NCBI GenBank assembly: GCA_963377175.1
Contig: CAUJNA010003820.1
Coordinates: 55,001-119,000, forward strand
Reading direction: 5' to 3'
Length of the DNA: 64,000 nt
DNA from: Effrenium voratum
Lineage: Eukaryota > Sar > Dinophyceae > Suessiales > Symbiodiniaceae
The first letter of the stretch is position 1. Every line of letters begins with the position of its first letter. The notes under the pieces are model-generated. The model saw only the letters and a program-made list of their open reading frames with translations, was not told the origin of the DNA and made no database searches. Both the position numbers and the translations under genes were made by a program. Shown here piece after piece: positions 12,301 through 21,500 of this stretch.

Positions 12301-15169
12301 ACTGCAACATGTCTGGTATGGCCCACTTGAAGATCGCGAGAAGATGCTCACACCGCGCCAAATCATACTCGGGCTAGTGATCCTTGATCCTTTTGCCATA
12401 CTGACTTGGAAACCACGAGAAACCATTGCTCGTTGGTATTTATAGGGGAATCGAGTCATTCCGTTGGGTTTCTTAGGCGGTGCGAGGAGCGGAATCCGCC
12501 ACCATCCACCGTGTGGATTTCCTGGTGGAGTCGTAGCGATGACGACGGAGTGAGGAACTTCCGTAGCGATGGCCCAGCTTTGAATCACAAGAAGACGAGT
12601 AAGCCGCCCTTGACAGGACAAGTATTTGAGCCACAGTCAAAGTAACTTGTCTCAAAAAGGATATTGACTCTTGGTGGCCTTATGGAGACATAGATGGACC
12701 CGGTAAATGGAATAAACCCCATCTAATCCAGTGCCATCTATTTTTAACCGAACTTTTAAAGGACACCTACGGTAGTGAGTCCCCCTGGTTTCTGCTAGAC
12801 AAAAATGTCCCTCCCAAATGAAACGGCAATTTTGACCAATCCTCATTTGGGTGTTTCTCAAACAGGGTTTCTCGAATTTGGTTTCCTTTGCCGCAGTTGC
12901 AACCAAAGAACACAGAAACACAGGGTTTCACCTTTTGGGCCTACCAAAAGGTCAGATACATTCACTGCAAGTGAGAAATGGGGAACATCGGGTTGCAGGA
13001 CCCATGGCCGGAAAAAAGTTACGGGGCTTGGCATGCCTATGCATAGGCTCCGAATGTTTCCTCCCCGCCGAGCCGGCTAGAGAGCATGCCGGGGAATGCA
13101 TCCGATGAGCTTTGCTTCCATGGGACCTGGTTGAAGACAAGGGAAACCCCTCATGCGGATCCCAATCTCATGGCCAAATTGACTTTGTGGTTGGGATTCG
13201 GGTTGGCCCCTTCGCCCGAAAACAGTAGACTCGTACTTTAGTAACTGTAGCAAGTTACTTTGAGCAACGAACATACGTTGCTGTTTCCGGGACAATTCGC
13301 CTCCCCTTTGGTGGGCACCAGGGCTCAAAGTTCGTGTCCTGTATGCAAAGACCCCAGATGCCGAAGGCCGAAATTCAAGATCACCTTGCCAGAAGTAACC
13401 ACAGACTTGGAGACCACATCTTGGGCCTTGCTAGCTGGCCCCTGGCAGGTTTTGGCCCGCAAGAGGGAGAGTGGACATGCTGCAAACAGTGGACGGGCTT
13501 GTTTTTCCCTAGGGCAGTTGTTTTTCTCTGTATTTTTTAAATGGATGGAGGTCTAGTTGCCTGGCTGGCTGGCTGGCTGGCTGGTTGGTTGGTGGGTCAA
13601 AAGGAGAACAGACATCTCATGTGAGCCCTTTGGTTTTGAAGGGAAGCCTTGACGGATTTGCCCGGCTCTGCCTCGGATAGTCCGAGATCCGACAGCGATG
13701 CGTTCCCCGGCGCACCCGGAACCTGAAACAACCGTTTACATCATTTCCCCGAAAAACACAGTTCCTACGAATAGGTTCTCCAGTAGAGAGGGTAGAATAA
13801 GGGCACCCTTTTCTCTGTAGTCTATTTTAGTAGGGGAACCCTCCCCAAACAAAGAGTAAAAGGGCGCTACTGGGGGACCTAGTATGAAGAGACCTCGATG
13901 GAAATAGTTGCTTTCAGGTTCCAGGCGAGGAGCAACTTCGAGCACAGCCGGCAACACTGTATCCTGTTTCGCAGACAGCCGCGGAAAGGCGCAAGGCAGG
14001 AGGGTAACACCGCGTGGTGATTGACAAAGAAACAAATGATATGCAGAGCGACCCTTCACAAACGGGGTGAGGGTGCGTTTTTATTTATTTTTTCCCCCAA
14101 CAGCTGAAAGCTTTGGGGTCTCAGCCCAGATAGGCTCCGGGGTGGTCAGGTTCCACGAGGGTTCCACGAGGTTCTGCGAGGGGTGCGGGGCGGTGCGAGC
14201 ACTAAAAAGAGCACCGCATACTGTTGGGGAGAACTCACCTGAGCTTATTTTTTTCTCACGGGTATCCGCTTAAGGGCTGCACTTGGAACCCTTCGGTTCA
14301 AGGGGGAATCAACAGCTACTGACTCAAACTGGGACCAGGATTGCTGGAGTTGGCTGAAATCCAGTTCTTCCTTGTGACATCTCAGTTGTTTACCAAGCCG
14401 ACAGCCTCCGTTGCCTCCGTTTCTCTCCCTCTCTGCTTGGCCAGAAGACTGCAAAAGGTTGACTTTGCAGGTTAAAAGGGGAAAAAGAAACAGAAGAAGA
14501 CCAGAATTCAAACGGGTGTCCAAAGGTTTGTTCAGTCTAACGCCAAGGATCTTCTGCAGAAAACCTTTCAACAGCGCAACAACTTCCACACTTTTCTTGC
14601 CTTTTCGCCCTCGCGCTTAGCTCAGCGCCGCTGAATGTTTGCCGCTCGCTGCGGGCTGTAGGCCGCTGGGGCCAGGCGGGCCTTCGCGGAATGAGCCGTG
14701 GACACCCGCTGGAAAGTTTTGCACAGGTTGCGTGGCGCACAACGTTTTTTTTTCTCATGGCAAGCACCAGCCGCGGACCCCGGCACAAGAAAACTGGCCG
14801 CAGGTTGTGTGTGGTCGTAGCAACCCTGCATGCCACGAACCGACTCCTCACAAGAGGCCCACGCGGAAACAGCTCAAGCTGACTATGGACAGTGCATCCC
14901 AAAGGTCTGACGCCCACCTGCGGGGCAAGAAACATGGCCACCTGAGTCACAGATCAACAACTTGCCAAGCTCCTGCAGGATTGGATGAAGTCAAGACAAG
15001 TTGCCCGAGATCGGCAAAATCCTGACCATCCCTCAACCAATTCTCACAAACAGCCTGGGTGGCCGACAAGCCCACCAAGTTTACAGGCATCCCTAAAGTC
15101 TCTCGGTCTCACACGAGTGCGGTTGTAAACAATCGGAACAGCTTCTTGGACCCCGTTGAACAGGCGAAT
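242..15169 (-). CDS. second minus-strand multi-exon gene, partial, unknown function
   Basis: Downstream of the P450 on the same strand I find at least ten exon-like open stretches with AG acceptors and mostly GC donors, the same splice style as the P450. Phases run 0-0-0-1-0-0-(2/0 break)-0-1-2-0, so all but one junction agree. I do not recognise the protein. One exon (6616-6711) faintly resembles the C-terminal strand-helix of fold-type I PLP enzymes. No start codon was identified with confidence and the gene continues past the left edge. Some exons are surely missing, notably between 7072 and 6711. The exons may belong to more than one gene. Confidence 0.55.
720..830 (+). repeat. dispersed repeat, partner of 43895-43995
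   Basis: agtagattggcc, gggtcttcccaaaaagttta, aagtccaggaactcaggga. Same orientation as the 43.9-kb copy; related pieces at 22230 and 46210. Confidence 0.7.
1589..1676. repeat. 88-bp dispersed repeat, copy A
   Basis: Matches 12688-12771: acatagatgg, ggtaa.tgga, ccatctatt, aaaggacacctacg. Internal inverted pair ATAGATGG / CCATCTAT. Confidence 0.8.
2240..2356 (-). repeat. CTAGGTCC introner-like repeat, copy 2 (best preserved)
   Basis: 117 bp. Ends CTAGGTCCTCCAGTAG and CTACTGGGGGACCTAG form near-perfect 16-bp inverted repeats. Core includes TAGTCTATTTTAGTAGGGG and a run of C/A. Read on the minus strand it starts AG|GT, ends CTAG, and has TTCTAAC 20 nt before the end. Confidence 0.9.
3050..3169 (-). 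repeat. CTAGGTCC introner-like repeat, copy 3
   Basis: 120 bp, same ends and core as copy 2 with ctagctgggggacctag at one end. Lies 67 nt inside the intron following the exon at 3236-3299. Confidence 0.9.
3236..3299 (-). CDS. second gene exon, ADGFSATVLPQSLRDKWRAL
   Basis: Twenty codons of convincing coding texture; acceptor cgccag, donor AG|GCGTGA (GC type). Phase 1 in, phase 2 out. A CTAGGTCC repeat copy begins 67 nt into the following intron. Confidence 0.62.
4730..4754 (-). CDS. second gene exon, YEVRFYKE
   Basis: Short exon after a gctcag acceptor, donor G|GCGCGG (GC type), phase 1. Joins to the exon at 3236-3299 to read YKEGADGFSATVLPQ. Confidence 0.5.
4778..4816 (-). CDS. possible exon, IPFAVAGKFFGAG
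   Basis: Thirteen open codons after a ggagag acceptor, ending at GGC|GTGAGA. Only 23 nt (a GT...AG interval) separate it from the next exon candidate, in matching phase 0. Either a very short intron or a false exon. Confidence 0.3.
5250..5372 (-). repeat. dispersed repeat, inverted partner of 44010-44130
   Basis: Contains ccatgattttgccatcaaag, cactcccgttcagtgg, aaagggaaacagccccatgt, tctgactttgataaccccc; its reverse complement matches the copy at 44 kb. Confidence 0.75.
6616..6711 (-). CDS. second gene exon, NFFRISFVRPP
   Basis: Thirty-two open codons NFFRISFVRPPTSLARVLQR then IVQNNGSLSARP, aaaag acceptor, CCC|GC donor, phase 0. The pattern FxRxSF followed by an amphipathic helix resembles the C-terminus of class I/II aminotransferases or alliinase-like enzymes; this is a weak resemblance only. 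Confidence 0.55.
6840..6960. repeat. CATTCCCTCATTCC repeat with inverted halves
   Basis: ttgctggtgc..gcagggaatgagggaatg followed by cattccctcattcccagctg, agcaccagcaag: an imperfect inverted pair around a short spacer. Related single halves occur at 10900-10925 and 56180-56212. Confidence 0.7.
7072..7115 (-). CDS. second gene exon, AMDLAAFTVRKKHP
   Basis: Acceptor ggcaag, phase 0; GT donor at TG|GTGAAT, phase 2. The phase does not match the next recognised exon, so an exon between them is missing or this donor is wrong. Confidence 0.4.
7228..7345. repeat. dispersed ATGGCTGGGA repeat, copy 1
   Basis: About 120 bp shared with 10009-10132, 33262-33392 and 31660-31726: cccggta.taaaatg, cagaacc, aaggcgg, atggctgggagtgtccctta, ccttcactt. 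Confidence 0.75.
8043..8666 (+). other. coding-like plus-strand stretch, unrecognised
   Basis: Two overlapping open frames contain protein-like segments: GDRLVTLQNEFGDLKEFQQE and, further on, KARAQAVANASRAGAEGVTE. No motif recognised and no clear splice sites, so this may be chance or a degenerate exon pair. Confidence 0.2.
8922..8978 (-). CDS. second gene exon, MRGVVVEGATTK
   Basis: Nineteen open codons AGMRGVVVEGATTKSTGVG between gcccag and a GGA|GC donor, phase 0 both sides; GC-rich. Confidence 0.5.
9219..9394. repeat. 88-bp tandem duplication
   Basis: Two copies of an 88-bp unit starting ctaccaaggac at 9219 and 9307, about 90% identical (caaggacagc versus caaggacggc, gcataga then differences). 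Confidence 0.9.
9653..9994 (+). CDS. possible PDZ-like exon on the plus strand
   Basis: Open for 113 codons. The middle reads EGPIGPITLEFQRKGFPILT then QILPLRAAMRNRAVQLN, which resembles the carboxylate-loop and helix region of PDZ-like domains seen in dinoflagellate proteins (GPxGxxLEF...TQVLP..AA). The opposite strand is open over the same length, so coding sense is not settled. Located in an intron of the second gene. Confidence 0.3.
   Translation: MTLFQISKATYASVSRTFVATMVQNQNQIDVQDSETEKAPREVVISEGPIGPITLEFQRKGFPILTQILPLRAAMRNRAVQLNHPELCLKTPRSSRSRETCWASSRTRSPKQN
10009..10132. repeat. dispersed ATGGCTGGGA repeat, copy 2
   Basis: cccggtactaaaatg, cagaaccatg, ttatggttgggatcgtcc, acccaggttttgattgtggc. 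Full-length copy. Confidence 0.75.
10999..11060 (-). CDS. second gene exon, NRDFASRKAW
   Basis: Reads NRDFASRKAWIIWPRLSSGE after an atttcag acceptor; GAA|GC donor. Phase 1 in, phase 0 out, matching its neighbours. Confidence 0.45.
12479..12521 (-). CDS. second gene exon, EIHTVDGGGFRSSH
   Basis: Open stretch after a caccag acceptor, ending C|GCC (GC type, phase 1). Together with the previous exon it reads ETFGAYEIHTVDGGG, vaguely like a PX-type beta strand, which I do not claim. Confidence 0.45.
12688..12771. repeat. 88-bp dispersed repeat, copy B
   Basis: Second copy of the acatagatgg...ggacacctacg family, same orientation, roughly 80% identical. Confidence 0.8.
13043..13126 (-). CDS. second gene exon, SSSDAFPG
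   Basis: Twenty-eight open codons from VPWKQSSSDAFPGMLSSRL to GGEETFGAY, ccag acceptor and TAT|GC donor, phase 0 both sides. Joins in frame to the next exon as GAY-EIHTVDGGG. Confidence 0.5.
13556..13597. repeat. (CTGG)n short array
   Basis: Five to seven ggctggct units decaying into ggttggtggg, just upstream of a second-gene exon. Confidence 0.85.
13648..13722 (-). CDS. second gene exon, VPGAPGN
   Basis: Twenty-five open codons, VPGAPGNASLSDLGLSEAEP then GKSVK, with a tgtttcag acceptor and AAG|GC donor, phase 0 both sides. GC-rich island in AT-richer surroundings. Confidence 0.5.
13772..13882 (-). repeat. CTAGGTCC introner-like repeat, copy 4
   Basis: 111 bp, ends taggttctccagtag and ctactgggggacctag. 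Sits about 50 nt before the exon at 13648-13722 and just after a coding-like stretch at about 13898-13967. Confidence 0.85.
15115..15169 (-). CDS. second gene, possible first visible exon
   Basis: Reads IRLFNGVQEAVPIVYNRT between a tctccag acceptor and a GT donor (phase 0 to 1). It lies only about 300 nt after the P450 stop, so it would mean a very short intergenic gap or an unrelated open stretch. Confidence 0.35.
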
Positions 15170-15464
15170 CTGGAGAGTACGGCCAGCGTGCTACGGCCAA
15201 GTCGCGCCAAGAAATGAACGGCTCAAGGCAACCGGATCCATTGGTTATCATGAGATCCTGAAAGCTAACCTTTTGCTGGTCCAACGGTTCGAAGTATGTC
15301 ACATCCCCCGAAATTCAGTCATGAGCAAAGCCACCCTGAAAAGTAAACAAGACCACCCGCAATGGGCCGAGTCTTGCTACCAAAAACCTCGGAATCAAGG
15401 CCTCAGCTCCCCGTTCCCTGCCCCCACCTGGCGGTTCCATGCGCGCCATGCGCGGCCCGGCCCT

Positions 15465-15536
15465 TCAGGCCCGGGGCGTGAGCCGGCACCGGAGGCCGCT
15501 GGACATGCCGATGGTGACTTGGGCGTCCGGCTTCAC
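15465..15536 (-). CDS. P450 exon 22, C-terminus and stop
   Basis: Reads VKPDAQVTIGMSSGLRCRL then TPRA and TGA, matching the terminal beta-hairpin of P450s (I....GL...L). Acceptor ctcgttag. A copy of the CTAGGTCC repeat ends about 25 nt upstream of this acceptor within the last intron. Confidence 0.9.
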   Translation of the reverse strand: MKPDAQVTIGMSSGLRCRLTPRA

Positions 15537-18500
15537 CTAACGAGCAAAGGCCCGGTGGAAACTCTCCTCCAGTTTTGGAGGTTAAAATAAGTTGGTACCA
15601 ACTTGTTTTTTTCTGTACTCTATTTTAGACCCGGGGAACCCTCCCAACCGAAAAAGACACGCTAAGAGGGCACTTCTGGGGGACCTAGTTGGAACAGGTG
15701 GCTTGGTGGTTGAGGGCTGGTTTCCCAGGTACTCTCTGCAAAAGCCGGTTCGAATCCAAACCTTAGGAAACTCAGCCTTCCGCTGATTGTGGCCGGTGGT
15801 GAAACAGCCGAACCCGTGGTTTGGGGGGGAAACGGAGGGGGTTTCCCATTTTTTTGCCCTCTGCAAAAGGCAGCTCAAATCCAAATCCAAACCAATCCAA
15901 AGCACGAACTAAGGGTGACCTGGGAAGGCTTTAGCAGAGGGTGAGAACCATTCTGGTGGGTGGGCGGGGGGTGCGGGCCCCAGGTTGCTTAGCCCTGAAG
16001 GCAAGCAAGCATGAAATTGCACCGGGGGAGGCCGCGCTACCCGACAACAAGACACACGCACACACACCAAAAAATGGGGGGGGGGATCCTCTACGAGGGG
16101 TACCTTCCCCCTTCTCACGCAGGGAACCCGTCTTTGAAAACCATTCAACAGGCGAAACAGCAGGTTGTTGAAAAGAAACGCGGTGGGAATGAAGAATGAA
16201 CCGATGGAACAATCATGGAATTGGACAGTGGGATTTGGAAGACATCCTCTTGCCGCCCCTTGTGGGAAACCGAGCTCACTTGGAAACAAACGCGCGTATT
16301 CCTTCACCGCACCAAACACGGGCCGCCAAGAGGCCTCGCTGGCGGGCATGGCCAGCTCAAACTTGTAGGCCCGCAGCAAGGTGCTGATGACGCACTTCAT
16401 CTCCTAGAAAAGAAAACCTCTTCACACGGGTGCATGCGTGTTTTCTTGAGGATTCTTTCCCAAGAAAACAGAAAAACCAGGTTTTGGGACATACCCACAA
16501 GGGTTTCCATGTCACGGCCCTTTCTCTGCTGCACATAGTGTGATTTTGATACCCCAGCCCTGCATGAGAGAGCGATTAGAGGGAGATAGCTAGGGCCGGC
16601 CTGAACACTTGGGAACGCAACTCACTGCCGCTGATGTGTGTTCTGGAAGGGTTACCTTTCATCAAACATGCGCTGGTGTGGGAGGATATCTGTTTACTGC
16701 ACAGTGACTGGGACGATACAGTTCGAAAAGTCGACGACAAAAGTCATCTTTGAATGAGAGGCTGCAATTGACAAAATGATAGGAACGGGAGTTGTATGCC
16801 AAACATGGAGGCATTCGAAGTCAGGATATATCCACAAGCCGCACCCTGTCTTGATTGTGGCCTTGCTGAACAGCGCTGAATATAGTTCCCCTCCCCCCAG
16901 GCAAACATGTTTGATGGAAAGCACACCGCCCCCATTTTGGACGACCACCTTGGTCTTGAGAAAGAAAAGCTGCCTGACTGGTTGGGCCTTGCCGAACAAA
17001 AAACGGCAGGGTTGTCACCCAGCCAGCAGGCCACTTCCCCCATTTTAGGCCGCCTCTCCGCGTCTTGGCCTTTTGTACGCGGGCCCAACATGCCCACTGC
17101 AGGGTTTGTGGGACGTATCCCTCGCCAGGGCACCGAAAGCGCACCCATGGAGCCAGCCCATTTGCCCAAGGGCTCCGTGAGCATGAACTTCATCAAAAGT
17201 CTACCCCCCCCCCCTGCCCAAGAGCTTAGGGTTTAGGGTTGCTTTGCTCACAGTCTTAGAATTGCCCTCCGGAAAAAGCATGTTGTCATTCCCCCAAATG
17301 GATCCGGGGAACCCCGAATAGGAAAGACTGAAGCAATGGTGCCGGGGGCCCCTTCAAAAACTTGCTGGTGCTGAGTAGAAAATGACCTTCCAGGTGAACC
17401 GATAGGACATAGATGCCTTTTTCTCCAACCAGAAGGGGATCGATTCCCTTAAAGGAAACCATATAACAAGATCAATTCTGTTTTCCTTCTTGGGCATTCC
17501 CTTTCTCATTATGAAAACAATATTCACCATGGTTTTGTTTTCCTGGGCATTCCCAGTTTCAACAAATTCTCCGTGCCTATCGAAGCAGCGACAAAAACTA
17601 CCGCCAGCTTGGCCGAGGGGCCACCATGGCCAGTCGCTTCCCAAGGCACTCTCTGGGGCCCGCGTGAAAGACCGGGTTCCTCGGAGAAGGAAATGAGAAC
17701 GAGACGGAGGGGTTCAATTTGCGCCCTGACCGGCCGTGCGAAACGAACAGGAAACGGTCGCCCCACCCCCCCCCCCTCGGCTGGAAAAGTGGCGAACAAT
17801 CCGTGCCTCTGATTTAATAACAGAAGGGCTTTGTGGGAACAGACTTATTCGGCTTTCGCGGTAGCGAGCTCCAACATCCTGTGCATCATGACATGGCTGG
17901 GTCTCAACTCTGAATTGAAGCCCCATAGTTCCAACCAACCCTCCACTGGCCACCCAACCCCCGCATCCAAGCCGCTCGTAGGAGGTCTTGGGGCTGGCAT
18001 CCAGCCACCGCTCCGGGCGGAAGCTGTCACAGTCCTCGCCCCAAATCTCCGACCACCGCCCCATGGCGTAAGCGGAGTACCTGGAGCCATCTGGAGCCGT
18101 GCACTTCACGCAGTGGCCCCCCCCTCTTCGCAGCGGAAACCGGAAACCGAAAAGGAGTGGGGGTCGCAGAGCAAAATATCGCGAGCGACCGGTAAACTGA
18201 TGATCTCTGGCTTTTATGCCGGGGAAATCCCGGCAGATGCGAAACCCGACGGCGTCGGCAGGGACTATCACGGATGCTAACCTCCATCAACCCTCAGCTT
18301 CCCTCTTGGTGGGTTGGATGCGTGGTTTGGTTTTCCGCAGTTTCCCATTTACCCTCTACACCCTTGTGCTGCATGATGGCGATACTGTGAAACAGGGACA
18401 TTCTCGTGTGCTTCTCCATGATTGGAACGATCACAAGTGGATGAATGAATTCATTTACCCGAATGAATTAATTTACCCTCTACAACCAGGATGTATTGCA

Positions 18501-21500
18501 CATCACAAGCTTTGCATTTTTGTTCTTTAGACTGGTCCCTAAAAAGTAATTAAGCAAAGTAGATTTACCAACATTTGGCATACCAGGACATGGTTCAAAT
18601 CCAAATCAGAACCCACCAGGCTCCAAAAACAACCCAAGCTGGACGGGGTCCGCGCCGAGCGGCAGAAGCAAAGCGCCCTTCGGCACTTTGCTGCCATCTG
18701 GCAAGGTGTCGTCCTGGCTTCAAGCGGGCGACCTTTTTGTTGCATTTGTCCCGTAGTTGGGAGGGGTCATATCAGCGGGCTGATTATGCGTATTTATGCT
18801 GATTGATGTTTTCTTTTGTTGCTTTGAACGAATTGTGGCACATATATACATACATATGTGTATATATGTACTATATATATGTTCCGAAAGGAATTCGAGG
18901 GTTGATCAATATTCCGTTCGGTCCCGAAATGACCAGAAAGTCTCATCCGTTTGGTGGCAGTCCACAATGGTCAGCTCATATAAAGGACCTTTTGATCAGC
19001 CTCCAAATCAAGTGGCTGGGGGTTTGGCAGAAAGAAGCTGGTCGCCGTGCTACCCAGGACAATTAGCCGGGAGGTGTCCATTTCCGCGGAACTCAACACC
19101 TTTTGGGGGAAACATCCTCCTACAGCTCCTACATGTACTATATGCACATGTCTAGGACAAATCGGGGTCCAGATCACTGAGTAACGAACCAACAACTATG
19201 AAGGATCAAGCACCTCCTATTTGTGTGCGTCCCATTCGGGGAACTATTGCAGACTCCGTCTCTCTCTCTCTCTATAAGTCCTTCGCACTTACCAATACTT
19301 AAATTCCCAGACGGGGATCTCCATGGCAGACCTGAAAGGAACTTCTTCACATTGCACATGACCAGGTAGCTGTCTGACTCTTTGCGCACCAGGGGCTTCC
19401 CGGGCACAGGTGTCCGAAACCACCCGCTTCATTCGCAATGTCCCTAACCAGAACTTCTGGTAGATCCGAAAGGCTCCTTACTCCTTCAATCGTCACATCA
19501 AAACGACCCTCTGAATGACACCCACAATCCCCTCACCCTTAACATTTGGGTGTGTCTTTTTTTGAGGGCACCCATACTGGGGCTGGTTTCAAGTTGAATG
19601 GAAAAGAACCCTTTGCCCCCCAGTTTTTGGAGGGCACCCCAATCCCTCAATTTTTGCGACAACCCCCTGCCCGGTCCTCCAAGACCATCTTGCCATCGAT
19701 GGGCACGGAAGGGTACAGCCGCAAGCTTTCGCTCAGCACTGCCTCGCCCGCGCCCACACTCAGGGTTTGCAAGGCTCTTGCCCACACGCCTGCGTTGGTC
19801 TGGCTTCGAGGTGTTTGACCATCTCTGGTCCACTGGTGGTTTCCACTGGTGGTTTGCAAAAACGCAGGGGGTTAGCCTCTCGGCCCCCTGAAAAGAGAAA
19901 AGAAGGGAACGACCAACTCGCCCAACATGCGCCAGGGCCCGCCCATGTGACTGGTCTGATGGAGTCGGATCCACAATTCGGGTTCGGGCGCCTGAGGCGC
20001 ACCCCTCATGGGTCCATCCCTGTGCAAGGAAGACGACTCAAGACGAGGCCAACCACGAGCCAAAACAAAAAAAACACGCCCCCCCAAGGGCCAAAGCGTC
20101 GCCGAAAAAAAAAAAAACCGCTGCCAGCCTCCAGGTACTTCATCTTGTTCAGCCTGCGCGACCAAGACAATCCCGAAAATGCGCCGCGAAGCTGGGATCT
20201 CATGGGACTGAACCGCTGAGGCTCGGAACAACTCACAAAAAAAACTCGTAAATAGCCTCGTGTCGAAAGGACTCGAGTGCTCAAACCAGAGGGACTAAGT
20301 CTGCCATTCGAGGGGAACTCAGGGCTCAATGAAAACGAATGGAAAATCCTAGGTGCTTCAACGAGCGAAAAGACAAATACGGCTGCCCCTGCAGGCAGGG
20401 GTCATTGTCTGCCCGCAAAATTATGCCGAGGGTCAAGTTGATCGCCCCTTGATTCAACGTGTCGGATTCGGAACACACGAGTGTCGACACCTATGTGACA
20501 CCATTGCCCTGCATCTGGCTTGTTGTGCTGTCGAGAAACTGGTGGCAGCTGCCTCCCGTCCGAGCAAGTAGACATACGCCCTGTGCTGATTCTTAAGAGT
20601 TCCACTTGCTCAGTGTCCGTGTCCCAGGTTGCAAAGACAATGCACCATGTATGTGGCTCTTCTGGTGAGCTCCAATTCAACTCACGGCCAAATCTCATGC
20701 TGGAAACTTGTTAGCCGAAACTCAGAGCCTTTGAACCAGTGGACAACCCGGGGATGTATCCAAAACCTCTCGCAGAAACTAGCCATTTTCGGGCCCCTGG
20801 CCCCCTTCGGCTTCTTACTTGAATCGGCCGTTGGCCCACAAAACAGAATGGTCGGCTGTGGTTGAAATGGAATCCACTTCCGTGATGCAACAAAAAAAAA
20901 CCTTGTTCGTCCCATAAGGGGGAGATTCCAACTGGTATCACAGTGGTTGGGTAAACCCGAGTGATCATGCACAACCCTGCTAGCCCATCAGTGCGTGAAA
21001 TCTTGGAAACCAAACAACCAAAAGCAACAGCCAAAGGAAACCGCAAGAAAACCGCACATGGAACCCCTTTCAACTGCCTACCCCCCTGTGCCCCCCCCCC
21101 CCGCCAAACCCAAACTTCGATCTTGGCGCCAGGCTGATCGTACTCGAGGGGCCCTTGGCAAATGCCGCTGACCTCCTCCAGGATCTTCGCCTCCACCTCG
21201 CAACCGAAGCGGGCGAAACCCCGCGCTCCGTTTCGCGCGGCGCTTACGCGGCACTCGAGGCATCCTGCGTCAAGGACCCCAAAACTGGTGGCCCTTCTTT
21301 TTGTCTCCCAACCCAACCGTGACAAGGTACTCTCCAACAAAACAAACGTATGTTATATTCGTGTTGCTTGTCAAACATGAACTTCAATGTTGTGCGCTGA
21401 GATGGCGTTCATGAATCATAAGAATGTCAAACATGACAGCAATGTGTTGGCCAATGGCCAGTTTGAGGCAGTTGAACAAGCAGGATCCGCACTAGTTACT

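Noticed and set aside
15692..15770. Intact tRNA gene
   Set aside because: A- and B-box-like strings are present but acceptor and T stems do not pair, so it was listed as a SINE-like relic.
16508..16545. Minus-strand GRDMETLV followed by GTATGT, first taken as the heme-loop exon
   Set aside because: The true heme loop (FHAGPRECLG) was found at 17622-17679 and joins in phase to exon 21, leaving no room for this piece.
17070..17110. Minus-strand GMLGPR resembling a P450 Cys-loop
   Set aside because: No Phe or Cys at the needed positions; superseded by exon 20.
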